This document shows positions 7,475 to 15,974 of a stretch of 64,000 nucleotides of DNA, one piece after another. Source of the DNA: Microcella sp. (GTDB lineage Bacteria; Actinomycetota; Actinomycetes; Actinomycetales; Microbacteriaceae); assembly GCF_025808395.1 (NCBI RefSeq), contig NZ_CP075524.1:930001-994000 (forward strand), read 5' to 3'. The notes beneath the pieces were generated by a model. The model saw only the letters and a program-made list of their open reading frames with translations, did no database searches and was not told the DNA's origin. The number at the start of each line of letters is the position of its first letter. Position 1 is the first letter of the stretch. A program made the position numbers and the translations under genes.

Positions 7475-9025
7475 CTAGTGCAGGGGCGCGGGTGCTGGCG
7501 CCCGCCGCGGCCCGAACGTCACCGTGATCGCCGCCGTGACGGCGAGCACGACAGCCGCGACCAGCAGGGCCGACGTGACACCGTCGAGAAAGGCTGACTT
7601 GGCTGCGTCGATGACGGGCTGGGCGGCGGCTCCGAACTCGGCGACCCGATCTGATTGGGTGAACGCGATCGACGACTCGACGGCCGAGCCGATCGCGGGC
7701 GGCAGGCCCGCGATCGCATCCTGAACCCCCGATTTGTAGGTGGCCGTCAAGATGCTGCCGAGCACCGCGATGCCGAGCGCGCTGCCGAATTCGCGCGCCG
7801 TGTCGTTGACAGCCGACGCCACGCCCTGCTTGCCAGACGGCAGCGACTGCGTGATCGCCGTCGTCGACGGAGCACCCGACAGGGCCATGCCGATCGCGAA
7901 CAGCACGATGCCGGTGCCGAAGACGGCGTAGTTCAGCTCGACCTCGAGCCGCGAGAAGACCACGAACGCGGCCGCGATCAGCAGCAGCCCGACCGGGGCG
8001 ACACGGCGGTAGCCGAAGCGCTCGGCGAGGCGCGGCGAGAAGCGCGCGAGCGGAATGAGAATGAACGGCATCGGCAGCAGGCACGCCGCCGCCCACAGCG
8101 GGCTCAGCCCCGCCACGAACTGCAGATACTGCAGCGCCGCGAAGAAGAAGCCGAACGCGGCGAAGAACTGCACCGCGAGCGACAGGCTGCCCATGCCGAA
8201 ACCGCGCACCGCGAACAGGCGCGGGTCGAGCAGCGGTGCAGAGACACGCCACTCCCACAGTACGAACGCCACGAGCGCGGCGAGACCCGCGGCAAGCACT
8301 CCGAGTGCGAGCGGGTCGTCTGCACCCCGTTCAGGAATCTCGATGATGCCGAACACGATTCCCCCGACGGCGAGCAGGCTCAGCACGGCGCCGAACCCAT
8401 CGAATCGAGGTGGATGCTCAGCTCGACCCGGCGGAACCACGAGCGCCGTGCCCACGAAGCCGTCAGTCGCGAGCCCCACGTTGAGCCAGAAGAACGACGG
8501 CCACTCGAACCACTGCAGCAGCAGGGCTGCCACGAACACCCCGATCGCTGCACCGCCGCCGGCCACGCCCACCCACACTCCGACCGCCTTCGGTCGCTGG
8601 TCGAGCGGAAACGTCGTCGTGATGACCGACAACGTCGTCGGCATGATCGCCGCCGCACCGATGCCCATCACGGCACGCAGCGCGATGAGCGCGCTCGGAG
8701 TCTCGACGAAGGCCGCGGCCGCCGCCGCCACACCGAAGATGGCAAGACCGACGAGCAGAATTCCCTTGCGACCCACACGGTCGCCGATCGCGCCGGAGGC
8801 GAGCAGGAGGCCCGCGAAGATGACGGTGTAGGCGTCGACGATCCAGGTCAGCTCGGTCTGGCTCGCACCCGTCGCGCGGGCGAGGCTCGGCAGCGCCACA
8901 TTGAGCCCGCTCACGGCACTCACGACCGTCATGAGCGAGATGCTCACCACGAGCAGCACCAGTCGAGTGCGGTGCGCAGAGAGCAGCACAGGGGCGGCGC
9001 TGGCGTGGTGCTGCGAAGCGGGCAT
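7475..9025 (-). CDS. MFS transporter, DHA2 (14-TM) drug exporter family
   Basis: A 516-aa polytopic protein. About 14 hydrophobic segments, motif A between TM2 and TM3 (GAIGDRVGRKG), the WIVDAY motif in TM2, and a motif C-like stretch after GVWVGVAGGGAA place it in the DHA2 family of proton-driven multidrug exporters in the cytoplasmic membrane. The start ATG at 9025 has no Shine-Dalgarno; TAGCGT ends 6 bases upstream, so translation is probably leaderless. It is divergent from the membrane gene at 9074. The substrate cannot be predicted. Confidence 0.9.
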   Translation of the reverse strand: MPASQHHASAAPVLLSAHRTRLVLLVVSISLMTVVSAVSGLNVALPSLARATGASQTELTWIVDAYTVIFAGLLLASGAIGDRVGRKGILLVGLAIFGVAAAAAAFVETPSALIALRAVMGIGAAAIMPTTLSVITTTFPLDQRPKAVGVWVGVAGGGAAIGVFVAALLLQWFEWPSFFWLNVGLATDGFVGTALVVPPGRAEHPPRFDGFGAVLSLLAVGGIVFGIIEIPERGADDPLALGVLAAGLAALVAFVLWEWRVSAPLLDPRLFAVRGFGMGSLSLAVQFFAAFGFFFAALQYLQFVAGLSPLWAAACLLPMPFILIPLARFSPRLAERFGYRRVAPVGLLLIAAAFVVFSRLEVELNYAVFGTGIVLFAIGMALSGAPSTTAITQSLPSGKQGVASAVNDTAREFGSALGIAVLGSILTATYKSGVQDAIAGLPPAIGSAVESSIAFTQSDRVAEFGAAAQPVIDAAKSAFLDGVTSALLVAAVVLAVTAAITVTFGPRRAPAPAPLH

Positions 9026-9073
9026 GTGCTGACGCTACTCCTGAGACGAGCCCTGCGCAGTTAGGGTGAACGC
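9026..9073. promoter_or_regulatory. Compact divergent leaderless promoters
   Basis: The 48 bases between the two start codons hold a -10 in each direction: TAGCGT on the minus strand (9032-9037) six bases before the MFS ATG, and TAGGGT on the plus strand (9062-9067) six bases before the GTG at 9074. The -10 hexamers are only 24 bases apart, so the two RNA polymerase footprints must overlap and the promoters probably compete. Confidence 0.65.
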
Positions 9074-9832
9074 GTGACTGACGGTGACGCGAACCCCTGG
9101 CGCTCACTCGCGTCGCCCGCCCTGCTGCGGGGGCTCGCCGTCGCCGGGGTGATCATGCTCGTCGTCGGTGTCGCGGCGCAGATACTGGTCGCACTCGGCG
9201 ACCTGCCCGGCTATGCCCGCGCCCTCGCCGGGCAGCTCAGCCGACTGTTCTACGCCGGGGCCGAATACACCGCCTGGGCCTGGTACACGGCCGCGCTCAT
9301 GGCCGCCGTCGGCGTCACGCTCGCCGTGCTCGCCGCCCTGCACCATCGCGCTGGAAGGCCCGCGCAGCCCTACGCCGTGCTCGCCGCCGTCGCCCTGCTG
9401 CTCTCGATCGACGAGACCGCCCAACTGCACGAGTCGCTGTCGACGTGGCCCCGCGCACTCGGGCTCGAACGGCTGCCCACCGTCGACTGGCTGCTCGTGG
9501 GCATCCCGATCGCCCTCATCGCCGGAATCATGCTGCTCATCGTTGCCCGCCGCATCGACGCTCGGCTGCGGCGCTGGCTCATCGTCGGCGGCGCGGTGTT
9601 TCTGTTCGGGGCGATCGTGCTCGAAGGGGTCGGAGGGCTCGTCATGAGGGCGGGGTCGGGCGACCCGGTCGTCGAGTTCTGGTACCAGGTGCTGCTCGCT
9701 GTTGAAGAAGGGTTCGAGCTCGCGGGAGTGCTCATCGCACTCGCCGCATGCCTCGCCGCGATCGAATGGCGAGGCGTCGGCGCGAACGTCGAGGTGCGCG
9801 TGCGCGAACCTGCCGGTAGCGTGACAGCATGA
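9074..9832 (+). CDS. Multi-pass membrane protein, unrecognised family
   Basis: A 252-aa protein with about seven hydrophobic segments and no signal peptidase site. It carries conserved-looking acidic/His motifs at membrane boundaries: LSIDETAQLHE after TM3 and LLAVEEGFELAG before the last TM. Asp, Glu and His placed like this in a helical bundle suggest a metal site or proton path, but I cannot assign a family. The GTG start is 6 bases after TAGGGT with no Shine-Dalgarno. It overlaps the following 68-aa membrane gene by ATGA, so the two are probably co-expressed. Confidence 0.75.
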   Translation: MTDGDANPWRSLASPALLRGLAVAGVIMLVVGVAAQILVALGDLPGYARALAGQLSRLFYAGAEYTAWAWYTAALMAAVGVTLAVLAALHHRAGRPAQPYAVLAAVALLLSIDETAQLHESLSTWPRALGLERLPTVDWLLVGIPIALIAGIMLLIVARRIDARLRRWLIVGGAVFLFGAIVLEGVGGLVMRAGSGDPVVEFWYQVLLAVEEGFELAGVLIALAACLAAIEWRGVGANVEVRVREPAGSVTA

Positions 9833-10035
9833 GCGAACCGCCGACCGACGGGCCACGAGGCACCGGGGCATCGGGCGGCCGCCTCGCGCTCATGAGCCTC
9901 GGGCTCACCTTCTTCATCGTCGGAGTCGTCTTCAGCCTCACGATGCCCGACAACATCGCGCTCGGCATCACGTTTCTCGCCCTCGGAGTGGTCTTCTTCA
10001 CGATCTCGGGCCGCAAGCAGCCGCCGAGCGTCTGA
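9829..10035 (+). CDS. Small membrane protein (68 aa)
   Basis: After a short polar N-terminus (about 22 residues), two hydrophobic helices span roughly residues 24-40 and 44-60, followed by a basic tail GRKQPPSV. The start overlaps the stop of the upstream membrane gene, and in addition TAGCGT (9817-9822) lies 6 bases before this ATG, so it may have its own leaderless transcript. A subunit or chaperone of the preceding membrane protein is plausible. No family was recognised. Confidence 0.65.
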   Translation: MSEPPTDGPRGTGASGGRLALMSLGLTFFIVGVVFSLTMPDNIALGITFLALGVVFFTISGRKQPPSV

Positions 10036-10082
10036 GGGCGGTTGTTCCACAGGTGGTGCTCGTGCCGTCTGCGTGTCGGTGG

Positions 10083-10098
10083 TCGAAGCTATGTTCGA
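10083..10098 (+). promoter_or_regulatory. LexA-type SOS box upstream of HNH gene
   Basis: TCGAAG-CTAT-GTTCGA matches 11 of 12 specified bases of the actinobacterial SOS box TCGAAC-N4-GTTCGA. It overlaps a possible -10 (TATGTT, 10090-10095) and sits about 30 bases before the GTG start at 10129. Some 13E12-repeat genes of Mycobacterium tuberculosis are known to be LexA-controlled, which fits. Confidence 0.75.
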
Positions 10099-10128
10099 AT
10101 CACCGAACGGCAGAGGGAGGTGAGCGGC

Positions 10129-11529
10129 GTGATCGCGTCAGCGATGTCGGTGGCGGTGGATGCTCTCACTGCTGTCCCTCGTGCTCTCGAGTCGTATCGT
10201 GCGCTGGCTGATGAGGCGTTGCTTGATCTCACCCGTCTGGCGGCAGAAGAGGTGCGACTGGCGCAACTGCATGTGTCGCTGTTGGCGGGCGAGATCGCCC
10301 GCCGCTCGACCCCCGAGTTGGGCTCTGAAGGGCTCGCGCAGCGCACCGGGCACCGCACCGCCGAAGAGCTCGTGCGCGTCACGACCGGAACCCGCGTGGT
10401 GGATGCCCGCACGGCGGTGCGTGTCGGCACCACTGTCGGTGCTGAGGAGCAGAGCGTGCTCGGTGCGGCCGTCATCCAGGGGCGCGTCAGTGTTGCCGTT
10501 GCTGACGCCGTGAGCACCGGGCTGGGCCGAGTGGGCGGGGGTGTCAGCGCTGATGACCTCGACCAGGCTGCCGCTGCTCTGCTTCCGCGCATCGAGGGGC
10601 TCGATGCAGACCGAGCGGGTCGTGAAGCACGCGCGGCACGGGATGACCTCGATGCGGCTGGTGTTGCGGAGCGTGAAGAAGTCCGCCGCGAGCAACGCTC
10701 CTTCCGGCTTGGGCGTCGTGCTGACGGAATGGGGTACGCCCATTGGGTGCTCGACCCTGAAACCTTCGCCCTCGTCAGCGACGTGTTCGACCGCGTCACC
10801 TCACCCCGCCGCACTAGCCCACACTTCACCAGTTCCGATGAGAGCGGTGCCGACGAGAGGGCAACCTGCGACAGCGGGCGCAACGCCACATCGAGCACGG
10901 CGGCTGAGTTGGCTGACACGCGCACTCTCGAGCAGCGCGCTAGTGATGTGTTCGCCGAACTACTGCGGCAGGGAGCTGCCGCCGACACCACACATCTGCT
11001 CGGCGATGCCCCGATCGGGGTGCGCATGATCGTCGCCGCCACCGCTCTCGCCACTCGCACTGGTCGTGGGTTCATCGAAGGCCACCCCGACCCGGTCTCG
11101 ATCGCCACCATCGAACGACACGCCTGCACAGCCGGCACCATCACCCTCACCGTCGACGGTGCTCCCGAGAACGCCGGACAACCTTTGAACCTGGGGCGTG
11201 AACGGCGCCTCTTCACACGAGCACAACGCCTCGCCCTCGCCGCCCGCGACGGAGGATGCCGCTGGCCCGGCTGCGAACGTCCCCCTTCTTGGACAGAAGC
11301 GCACCACATTGAGCACTGGCACCGCGACCGCGGAAGAACCGACATCGCAGACGGAATCCTCCTCTGCCGACATCACCACCTGCTCGCCCACAATAACGGA
11401 TGGGAAATCACCCGCGCCGGGCCGGAGTATCTGCTCCACCCACCCGACAGTATCGACCGCGACGCACGAGAGATGCCCAGCAAGAGTCGAGCCCTCGGCG
11501 ACGCACTGAGCAGCGCGCTGAGCGCGTGA
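10129..11529 (+). CDS. DUF222 / HNH endonuclease (13E12 repeat family)
   Basis: A 466-aa protein. The N-terminal ~250 residues match the helical DUF222 layout (LAEEVRLAQLHVSLLAGEIARR, then GLAQRTGHRTAEELVR). The C-terminus carries a Cys-His HNH site: CRWPGCERPPSWTEAHHI...WHRDRGRTDIADGILLCRHHH. The GTG at 10129 has the Shine-Dalgarno AGGGAGG 8 bases upstream. These genes are multicopy in actinobacteria and often of unknown role; nuclease activity is likely but the target is unknown. The upstream SOS box suggests induction by DNA damage. Between the two domains (about residues 225-265) lies a polar, low-complexity Ser/Thr/Asp-rich linker. Confidence 0.9.
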   Translation: MIASAMSVAVDALTAVPRALESYRALADEALLDLTRLAAEEVRLAQLHVSLLAGEIARRSTPELGSEGLAQRTGHRTAEELVRVTTGTRVVDARTAVRVGTTVGAEEQSVLGAAVIQGRVSVAVADAVSTGLGRVGGGVSADDLDQAAAALLPRIEGLDADRAGREARAARDDLDAAGVAEREEVRREQRSFRLGRRADGMGYAHWVLDPETFALVSDVFDRVTSPRRTSPHFTSSDESGADERATCDSGRNATSSTAAELADTRTLEQRASDVFAELLRQGAAADTTHLLGDAPIGVRMIVAATALATRTGRGFIEGHPDPVSIATIERHACTAGTITLTVDGAPENAGQPLNLGRERRLFTRAQRLALAARDGGCRWPGCERPPSWTEAHHIEHWHRDRGRTDIADGILLCRHHHLLAHNNGWEITRAGPEYLLHPPDSIDRDAREMPSKSRALGDALSSALSA

Positions 11530-11567
11530 GCACACTCGCGCTCGGTGACTCGTGACAGGCTGAACGC

Positions 11568-12230
11568 ATGAGCCTGCCTGCCGACCGCCTGCCGACCGTG
11601 CTCGTCACCGGGTTCGAGCCCTTCAACGGCGCCGCCCTCAACCCCAGCGCAGAGCTGGTGCGGCGGCTGACTGAGCTCGGGCATCCCGATTGCCGCATTG
11701 TCGGCGACGTGCTGCCGGTGTCATTCGCGAACGCACCTGGGCTGCTGGCCGCCGCCATCGACGCCCACCACCCCGACATCGTCGTCATGCTCGGGCTCGC
11801 CGAGAACCGGCACGCCATCACGCCTGAACGCGTCGCTCTCAACCTCGCCGATGCGAGCATCGCCGACAACGACGGAGCCCAGCCGACGGATGCTCCGCTC
11901 GAGCCGCACGGGCCCGCCGCCCGTTTCACGCTGCTACCCGTCAAGCACATCGCCGACGCGATCAGTCAGGCCGGCATCCCAGCCGAAGTGTCGCTCAGCG
12001 CCGGAACCTACGTCTGCAACGCCGTCATGTATGCCGCACTCGGCATCGCCGAGCAGCGCGCCGCTGCGCGGGCGGAGGTGGTTTCGGGTGAGGACGATGT
12101 GACGCTTCGGGTCGGATTCATCCACGTGCCGGCGACGCCGCAGCTCGGCGGCGACCCGCGGTTCACGCTCGATGAGCTCGAGCGGGGCATCCGCATCGCC
12201 ATCACGACCATCATCGACCAGCGCCGGTGA
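11568..12230 (+). CDS. pcp: Pyroglutamyl-peptidase I (pyrrolidone-carboxylate peptidase)
   Basis: A 220-aa C15-family cysteine peptidase that removes N-terminal pyroglutamate from peptides in the cytoplasm. Visible are the N-terminal TGFEPFNGAALNPS, the Glu of ITPERVALN (about Glu87), the catalytic Cys150 in GTYVCNAVMY and His186 in GFIHVPATP, so the triad is complete. The length is usual. The following Nudix gene starts on the overlapping GTGA at its stop. There is no clear Shine-Dalgarno; CAGGCT lies 6 bases before the ATG. Confidence 0.93.
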   Translation: MSLPADRLPTVLVTGFEPFNGAALNPSAELVRRLTELGHPDCRIVGDVLPVSFANAPGLLAAAIDAHHPDIVVMLGLAENRHAITPERVALNLADASIADNDGAQPTDAPLEPHGPAARFTLLPVKHIADAISQAGIPAEVSLSAGTYVCNAVMYAALGIAEQRAAARAEVVSGEDDVTLRVGFIHVPATPQLGGDPRFTLDELERGIRIAITTIIDQRR

Positions 12231-12706
12231 GCGAGACGACGCGCGACGGCACAGCCGCGACGCCTCAGCCGGGGGCAGCGCGGGGGGTCGCGGCCCAGGG
12301 CACCGTCATTCGCGTGTCGGCGGTGCTCGCGGTCGACGACGCCGGCCGACTGCTCGTCGTGCGCAAACGGGGCACGCACGTGTGGATGCAGCCCGGCGGC
12401 AAGCCCGAACCGGGCGAGACTGCAGCCGAGACGCTCGCACGCGAACTGCTCGAAGAACTCGGCGTGCGCCTCGACCCCGACGAGCTCGAACCGCTCGGCA
12501 CCTTCACCACCGACGCCGCCAACGAAGCGGGCGCCACGCTCATCGCCGACGTCTTTCGTGCGCGCATCGAGCACCCGGTCGTCGCCGACGCCGAGATCGA
12601 CGCCGTGACGTGGATGCACCCCAGCGAGTTCGACCAGCACCGACTCGCGCCGCTCATCACCCAGCACATGCTCGCCCTGCTGCCCAGTGTCGGCGAACCC
12701 CGCTAA
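12227..12706 (+). CDS. Nudix hydrolase
   Basis: A 159-aa protein with an intact Nudix box: GGKPEPGETAAETL followed by ARELLEELGV, with the REXXEE metal-binding core. A 25-residue polar, Ala/Gly-rich N-terminus precedes the domain. The start GTG overlaps the pcp stop (GTGA). The substrate is likely a nucleoside diphosphate derivative but cannot be specified; a second Nudix gene lies at 15971-16486 and a third at 28142-28726, each in a different context. Confidence 0.9.
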   Translation: MSETTRDGTAATPQPGAARGVAAQGTVIRVSAVLAVDDAGRLLVVRKRGTHVWMQPGGKPEPGETAAETLARELLEELGVRLDPDELEPLGTFTTDAANEAGATLIADVFRARIEHPVVADAEIDAVTWMHPSEFDQHRLAPLITQHMLALLPSVGEPR

Positions 12707-12715
12707 CGTTTCGCC

Positions 12716-13339
12716 ATGACCGCGTTGACCATCGCGCCCGCCGCCGACGTGCCCTGGGCGTCAGTCGAGCGGCTGTTCGACTCGACAGCCGCGTCGCGAC
12801 ACTGCTCGTGCCGCTGGTGGCTCACGACCAACGCTGAAGCCGCCGTGCTCGACGACGCCGACCGACGCACCGCCTCGCAGGGCGACCATGCCGCCCGCAC
12901 GCTGCGCGGGCTGATCGCCCGCCTCGGCGACGAGCCCATCGGCTGGGTCGGCGCCGGTCCGCGCGCCGACTTCGTGCGGCTGTCGCGCACCAAAGCCATC
13001 GCGGGCGCCGTGCCCGACAGCGACTTCGGCGATGCCGGTGTCTGGTCGATCGTGTGCTTCATCGTCGTGCCCGACCACCGCGGCACCGGCGTCGCGCGTG
13101 CGCTGCTCGCAGCAGCGGTGGCGCACGCCGCCGCAGCGGGTGCGGCCATCGTCGAGGCCTACCCCGTCGACGCAGACGCGCAGGCCGCGAACCCCGCGAG
13201 CACGAGATCCACGTTGAAGCCGAGCGGCCTCAACACCGGCACCGCAGCGCTGTTCAGCGACGCCGGCTTCGTCGAGGTCGGCGCGCGCGTCACAGACGCT
13301 CGACCCGTCATGCGCGTGTCGACGGCGGTGCAGTCGTGA
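12716..13339 (+). CDS. GNAT-family N-acetyltransferase
   Basis: A 207-aa single-domain acetyltransferase. The acetyl-CoA pyrophosphate-binding motif DHRGTGVARALLAAAV follows the strand WSIVCFIVVP, and a later beta-bulge region AYPVDADAQ and GLNTGTAALFSDAGF complete the fold. The N-terminal CSCRWW cluster is common in GNATs of this subgroup. TAACGT lies 6 bases before the ATG with no Shine-Dalgarno, so it may have a leaderless transcript although it is only 9 bases after the Nudix stop. The acceptor is unknown. Confidence 0.88.
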   Translation: MTALTIAPAADVPWASVERLFDSTAASRHCSCRWWLTTNAEAAVLDDADRRTASQGDHAARTLRGLIARLGDEPIGWVGAGPRADFVRLSRTKAIAGAVPDSDFGDAGVWSIVCFIVVPDHRGTGVARALLAAAVAHAAAAGAAIVEAYPVDADAQAANPASTRSTLKPSGLNTGTAALFSDAGFVEVGARVTDARPVMRVSTAVQS

Positions 13340-14274
13340 CGCGTCGAGGGCTGGTGCTGTTCATCGCGCTCGGCGTGGTGTGGGGGGTTCCCTACCTGTT
13401 CATCAAGATCGCGGTCGGCGAGCTCAGCCCCGAGTTTCTGGCCCTCGCCCGCTGCGCGCTCGCGGCAGCGCTGCTGCTGCCCATCGCCTTGCACCGCAAT
13501 GCCGTGCGGTCGGTGCTCGTGCGCTGGCGGCCCCTGCTGATCTTCGCCGTCATCGAGATCGTGCTGCCCTGGTACTTTCTTGGCGCCGCCGAAGTGCGGT
13601 TGCCGAGCTCGACCACCGGGCTGCTGCTGTCGAGCATCCCGATCGTCGCCGTCGGCATCGCCTTTCTCATGGGACGACGCGACCGGCTCACCGGCCGCAA
13701 CTGGGTGGGCATCGCCCTCGGCACGGCCGGAGTCGCCGCGATCGTCGGCTTCGAGATCGACGCCTCAGACAGCGGCAGCGTCGCCATGCTCATCGTCGTC
13801 GTCGTCGGCTATGCGCTCGGCCCGGCCATCCTCTCGCGATACATGCACGACCTGCCCGGCGTCGGCGTCATGGCGCTCGCACTGACCGCGAGTGCGCTCA
13901 TTTATGTACCCGTCGTCGCGGTGACGGGCGGGTGGCCGACCGAGGTGCCGTCAGCGCCCGTGATCAGCGCCGTGCTCGTGCTCGCCGTGCTGTGCAGCGC
14001 CGTCGCGTTTCTGCTCATGTTCGCGCTCATCGCCGAGATCGGGCCGATTCGCATGACCGCCATCACCTACGTGAACCCCGCCGTGGCCGTCATCGCCGGC
14101 GCGCTTGTGCTCTCAGAGCCGATCACGATCTTCACAGTCGTGGGCTTCGCGCTCATTCTGCTCGGGTGCGCGCTCGTCACCCAGCCCGACCGGCGGCCGC
14201 CGACGATCGCAGCGGATGCTGTTCCGGTGCCCGCGATCGCCGACGAGGTGGCCCCTCCTCCCCCGCCTCGGTGA
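13336..14274 (+). CDS. EamA/DMT-superfamily permease
   Basis: A 312-aa protein with ten hydrophobic segments arranged as two EamA repeats. The first begins LFIALGVVWGVPYLFIKIA, the family's typical start, and the second repeat ends with YVNPAVAVIAGALVLSEP, the conserved DMT motif. The GTG start overlaps the GNAT stop (GTGA). The C-terminal tail is Pro-rich (APPPPPR). It probably exports metabolites or amino acids; the substrate is unknown. Confidence 0.9.
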   Translation: MTRRGLVLFIALGVVWGVPYLFIKIAVGELSPEFLALARCALAAALLLPIALHRNAVRSVLVRWRPLLIFAVIEIVLPWYFLGAAEVRLPSSTTGLLLSSIPIVAVGIAFLMGRRDRLTGRNWVGIALGTAGVAAIVGFEIDASDSGSVAMLIVVVVGYALGPAILSRYMHDLPGVGVMALALTASALIYVPVVAVTGGWPTEVPSAPVISAVLVLAVLCSAVAFLLMFALIAEIGPIRMTAITYVNPAVAVIAGALVLSEPITIFTVVGFALILLGCALVTQPDRRPPTIAADAVPVPAIADEVAPPPPPR

Positions 14275-14303
14275 CGGCGATCGGGTGTTGCTAGCGTGAG
14301 CGT

Positions 14304-15974
14304 GTGCACCTCGAACTCGACACCTTCGGCCTGACCGCGGCCATCTTGGCCGTCGCAGGTCTCGTCGCGTTTCTCGCACACCGCGCGAGGCAGCCCCTCA
14401 TCATCGCGTTCATTCTCGTCGGCATCGTCGTCGGGCCCAGCGTGCTCGGCTGGGTCGCCGAAGTAGAGCCGCTCGAACTGTTCGCCGAAATCGGCATCGC
14501 CATTCTGCTGTTTCTCGTCGGGCTCAAGCTCGACGTCAACCTCATCCGCTCGATCGGCACCGTCGCACTGCTCACCGGGCTCGGTCAGGTGGTGTTCACC
14601 TCGGCGATCGGGTTCGGCATCGCGCTGCTGTTCGGGCTCGACCCCATCGCCGCGCTCTACGTCGCCGTGGCGCTCACGTTCTCGTCGACGATCATCATCG
14701 TCAAGCTGTTGAGCGACAAGCGCGAGCTCGACGAGCTGCACGGGCGCATCGCACTCGGCTTCTTGATCGTGCAAGACATCGTCGTCATCGTCGCCATGAT
14801 CGCCCTCACCAGTTTCGCGGGCGGCGGCGATGCCCCGATCGGCGACCAAGTGCTGAGGCTTGTGCTGAGTGCGGGCGGCATCTTCATCGGACTGTTTCTC
14901 ATGATGCGGTGGGTGCTGCCGTGGCTGCTGAAGCAGTTGGCGACCTCGCAAGAGCTGCTCATCGTGTGGAGCGTCGCGTGGGCCGTCATGCTCGCCGCCA
15001 TCACCGACTTTCTGGGCTTCTCGATCGAAGTCGGAGCCTTTCTCGCCGGCTTCGCCCTCGCCTCGACGCGATACCGTGAATCGATCGCCGCCTCGCTGAG
15101 CGGCTTACGTGACTTTCTGCTCTTGTTCTTCTTCATCGTGCTCGGTGCGCAGCTCGACTTCAGCCAGATTGGCGCGCAGATTCCGGCCGCCATCGTCTTC
15201 TCGCTGTTCGTGCTCATCGGCAACCCGATCATCGTGCTCGTCATCATGGGCGCCATGGGCTACCCGAGCAGGGTCGGCTTTCTCGCCGGGCTCGCGGTCG
15301 CGCAGATCAGCGAGTTCAGTCTCATCCTCATCGCACTCGGGCGCGACCTCGGGCAGGTCGACGACGGCATCGTCGGGCTCGTCACCCTCGTCGGCCTCAT
15401 CACCATCGCCGGCTCGACCTACATGATCTTGTACTCGAAGCAGCTCTACTCGTGGCTCGAACCCGCCCTGCGCATCTTCGAACGCCGCACCACCCTGCCC
15501 GAGCAGCAGTTCGACTCTGAACGCTATGACGCCATCGTCTACGGGCACGGCCGCTTCGGCGGTCAGTTGGTGCGCGAACTCGTGCAGAGCGGGTGCTCGG
15601 TGCTCGTCGTCGAGTGGGATCCGTATGCACGGGTCGAGATCGAGACTGAGCAGCTCGACGGCACCGTGTCTGTCGTGTTCGGCGACGCGAACAGCACAGA
15701 GTTTCCTGAAGCGCTGCCCATTCGGCACGCGCGCTGGATCATCAGCACGCTTCCCGATGCCGACACCAACCTGGTGCTCGCCGCAGCGTTGCGTCGCCAC
15801 GGCGCGACGTGCCCGATCGCGGTCACGGTGCACACCGACGAGGCCGAGAGTCTCTACCGCGAGGCCCTCGCCGACGGCACCATTTCGGCCGTGCTGCACC
15901 CGTTTCGCGACGCCGCCGACGACGCGCTCGAGGTGCTGAAACGACTCGAAGACTCCGAGCCCGAGACGCCCTAG
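14304..15974 (+). CDS. CPA2-family cation:proton antiporter with RCK (TrkA-N) domain
   Basis: A 556-aa protein of KefB/YbaL type. About 12 TM segments span residues 8-390 (with the SSTIIIVKLLSDK and SIEVGAFLAGFALAST motifs). A cytoplasmic Rossmann-like TrkA-N domain starts near residue 410 (DAIVYGHGRFGGQLVRELV), ending in DADTNLVLAAALRR. It likely exchanges K+ or Na+ for protons under nucleotide control. The GTG start is 6 bases after TAGCGT (14292-14297), with no Shine-Dalgarno. Its stop overlaps that of the convergent Nudix gene through a shared CTAG. Confidence 0.92.
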   Translation: MHLELDTFGLTAAILAVAGLVAFLAHRARQPLIIAFILVGIVVGPSVLGWVAEVEPLELFAEIGIAILLFLVGLKLDVNLIRSIGTVALLTGLGQVVFTSAIGFGIALLFGLDPIAALYVAVALTFSSTIIIVKLLSDKRELDELHGRIALGFLIVQDIVVIVAMIALTSFAGGGDAPIGDQVLRLVLSAGGIFIGLFLMMRWVLPWLLKQLATSQELLIVWSVAWAVMLAAITDFLGFSIEVGAFLAGFALASTRYRESIAASLSGLRDFLLLFFFIVLGAQLDFSQIGAQIPAAIVFSLFVLIGNPIIVLVIMGAMGYPSRVGFLAGLAVAQISEFSLILIALGRDLGQVDDGIVGLVTLVGLITIAGSTYMILYSKQLYSWLEPALRIFERRTTLPEQQFDSERYDAIVYGHGRFGGQLVRELVQSGCSVLVVEWDPYARVEIETEQLDGTVSVVFGDANSTEFPEALPIRHARWIISTLPDADTNLVLAAALRRHGATCPIAVTVHTDEAESLYREALADGTISAVLHPFRDAADDALEVLKRLEDSEPETP

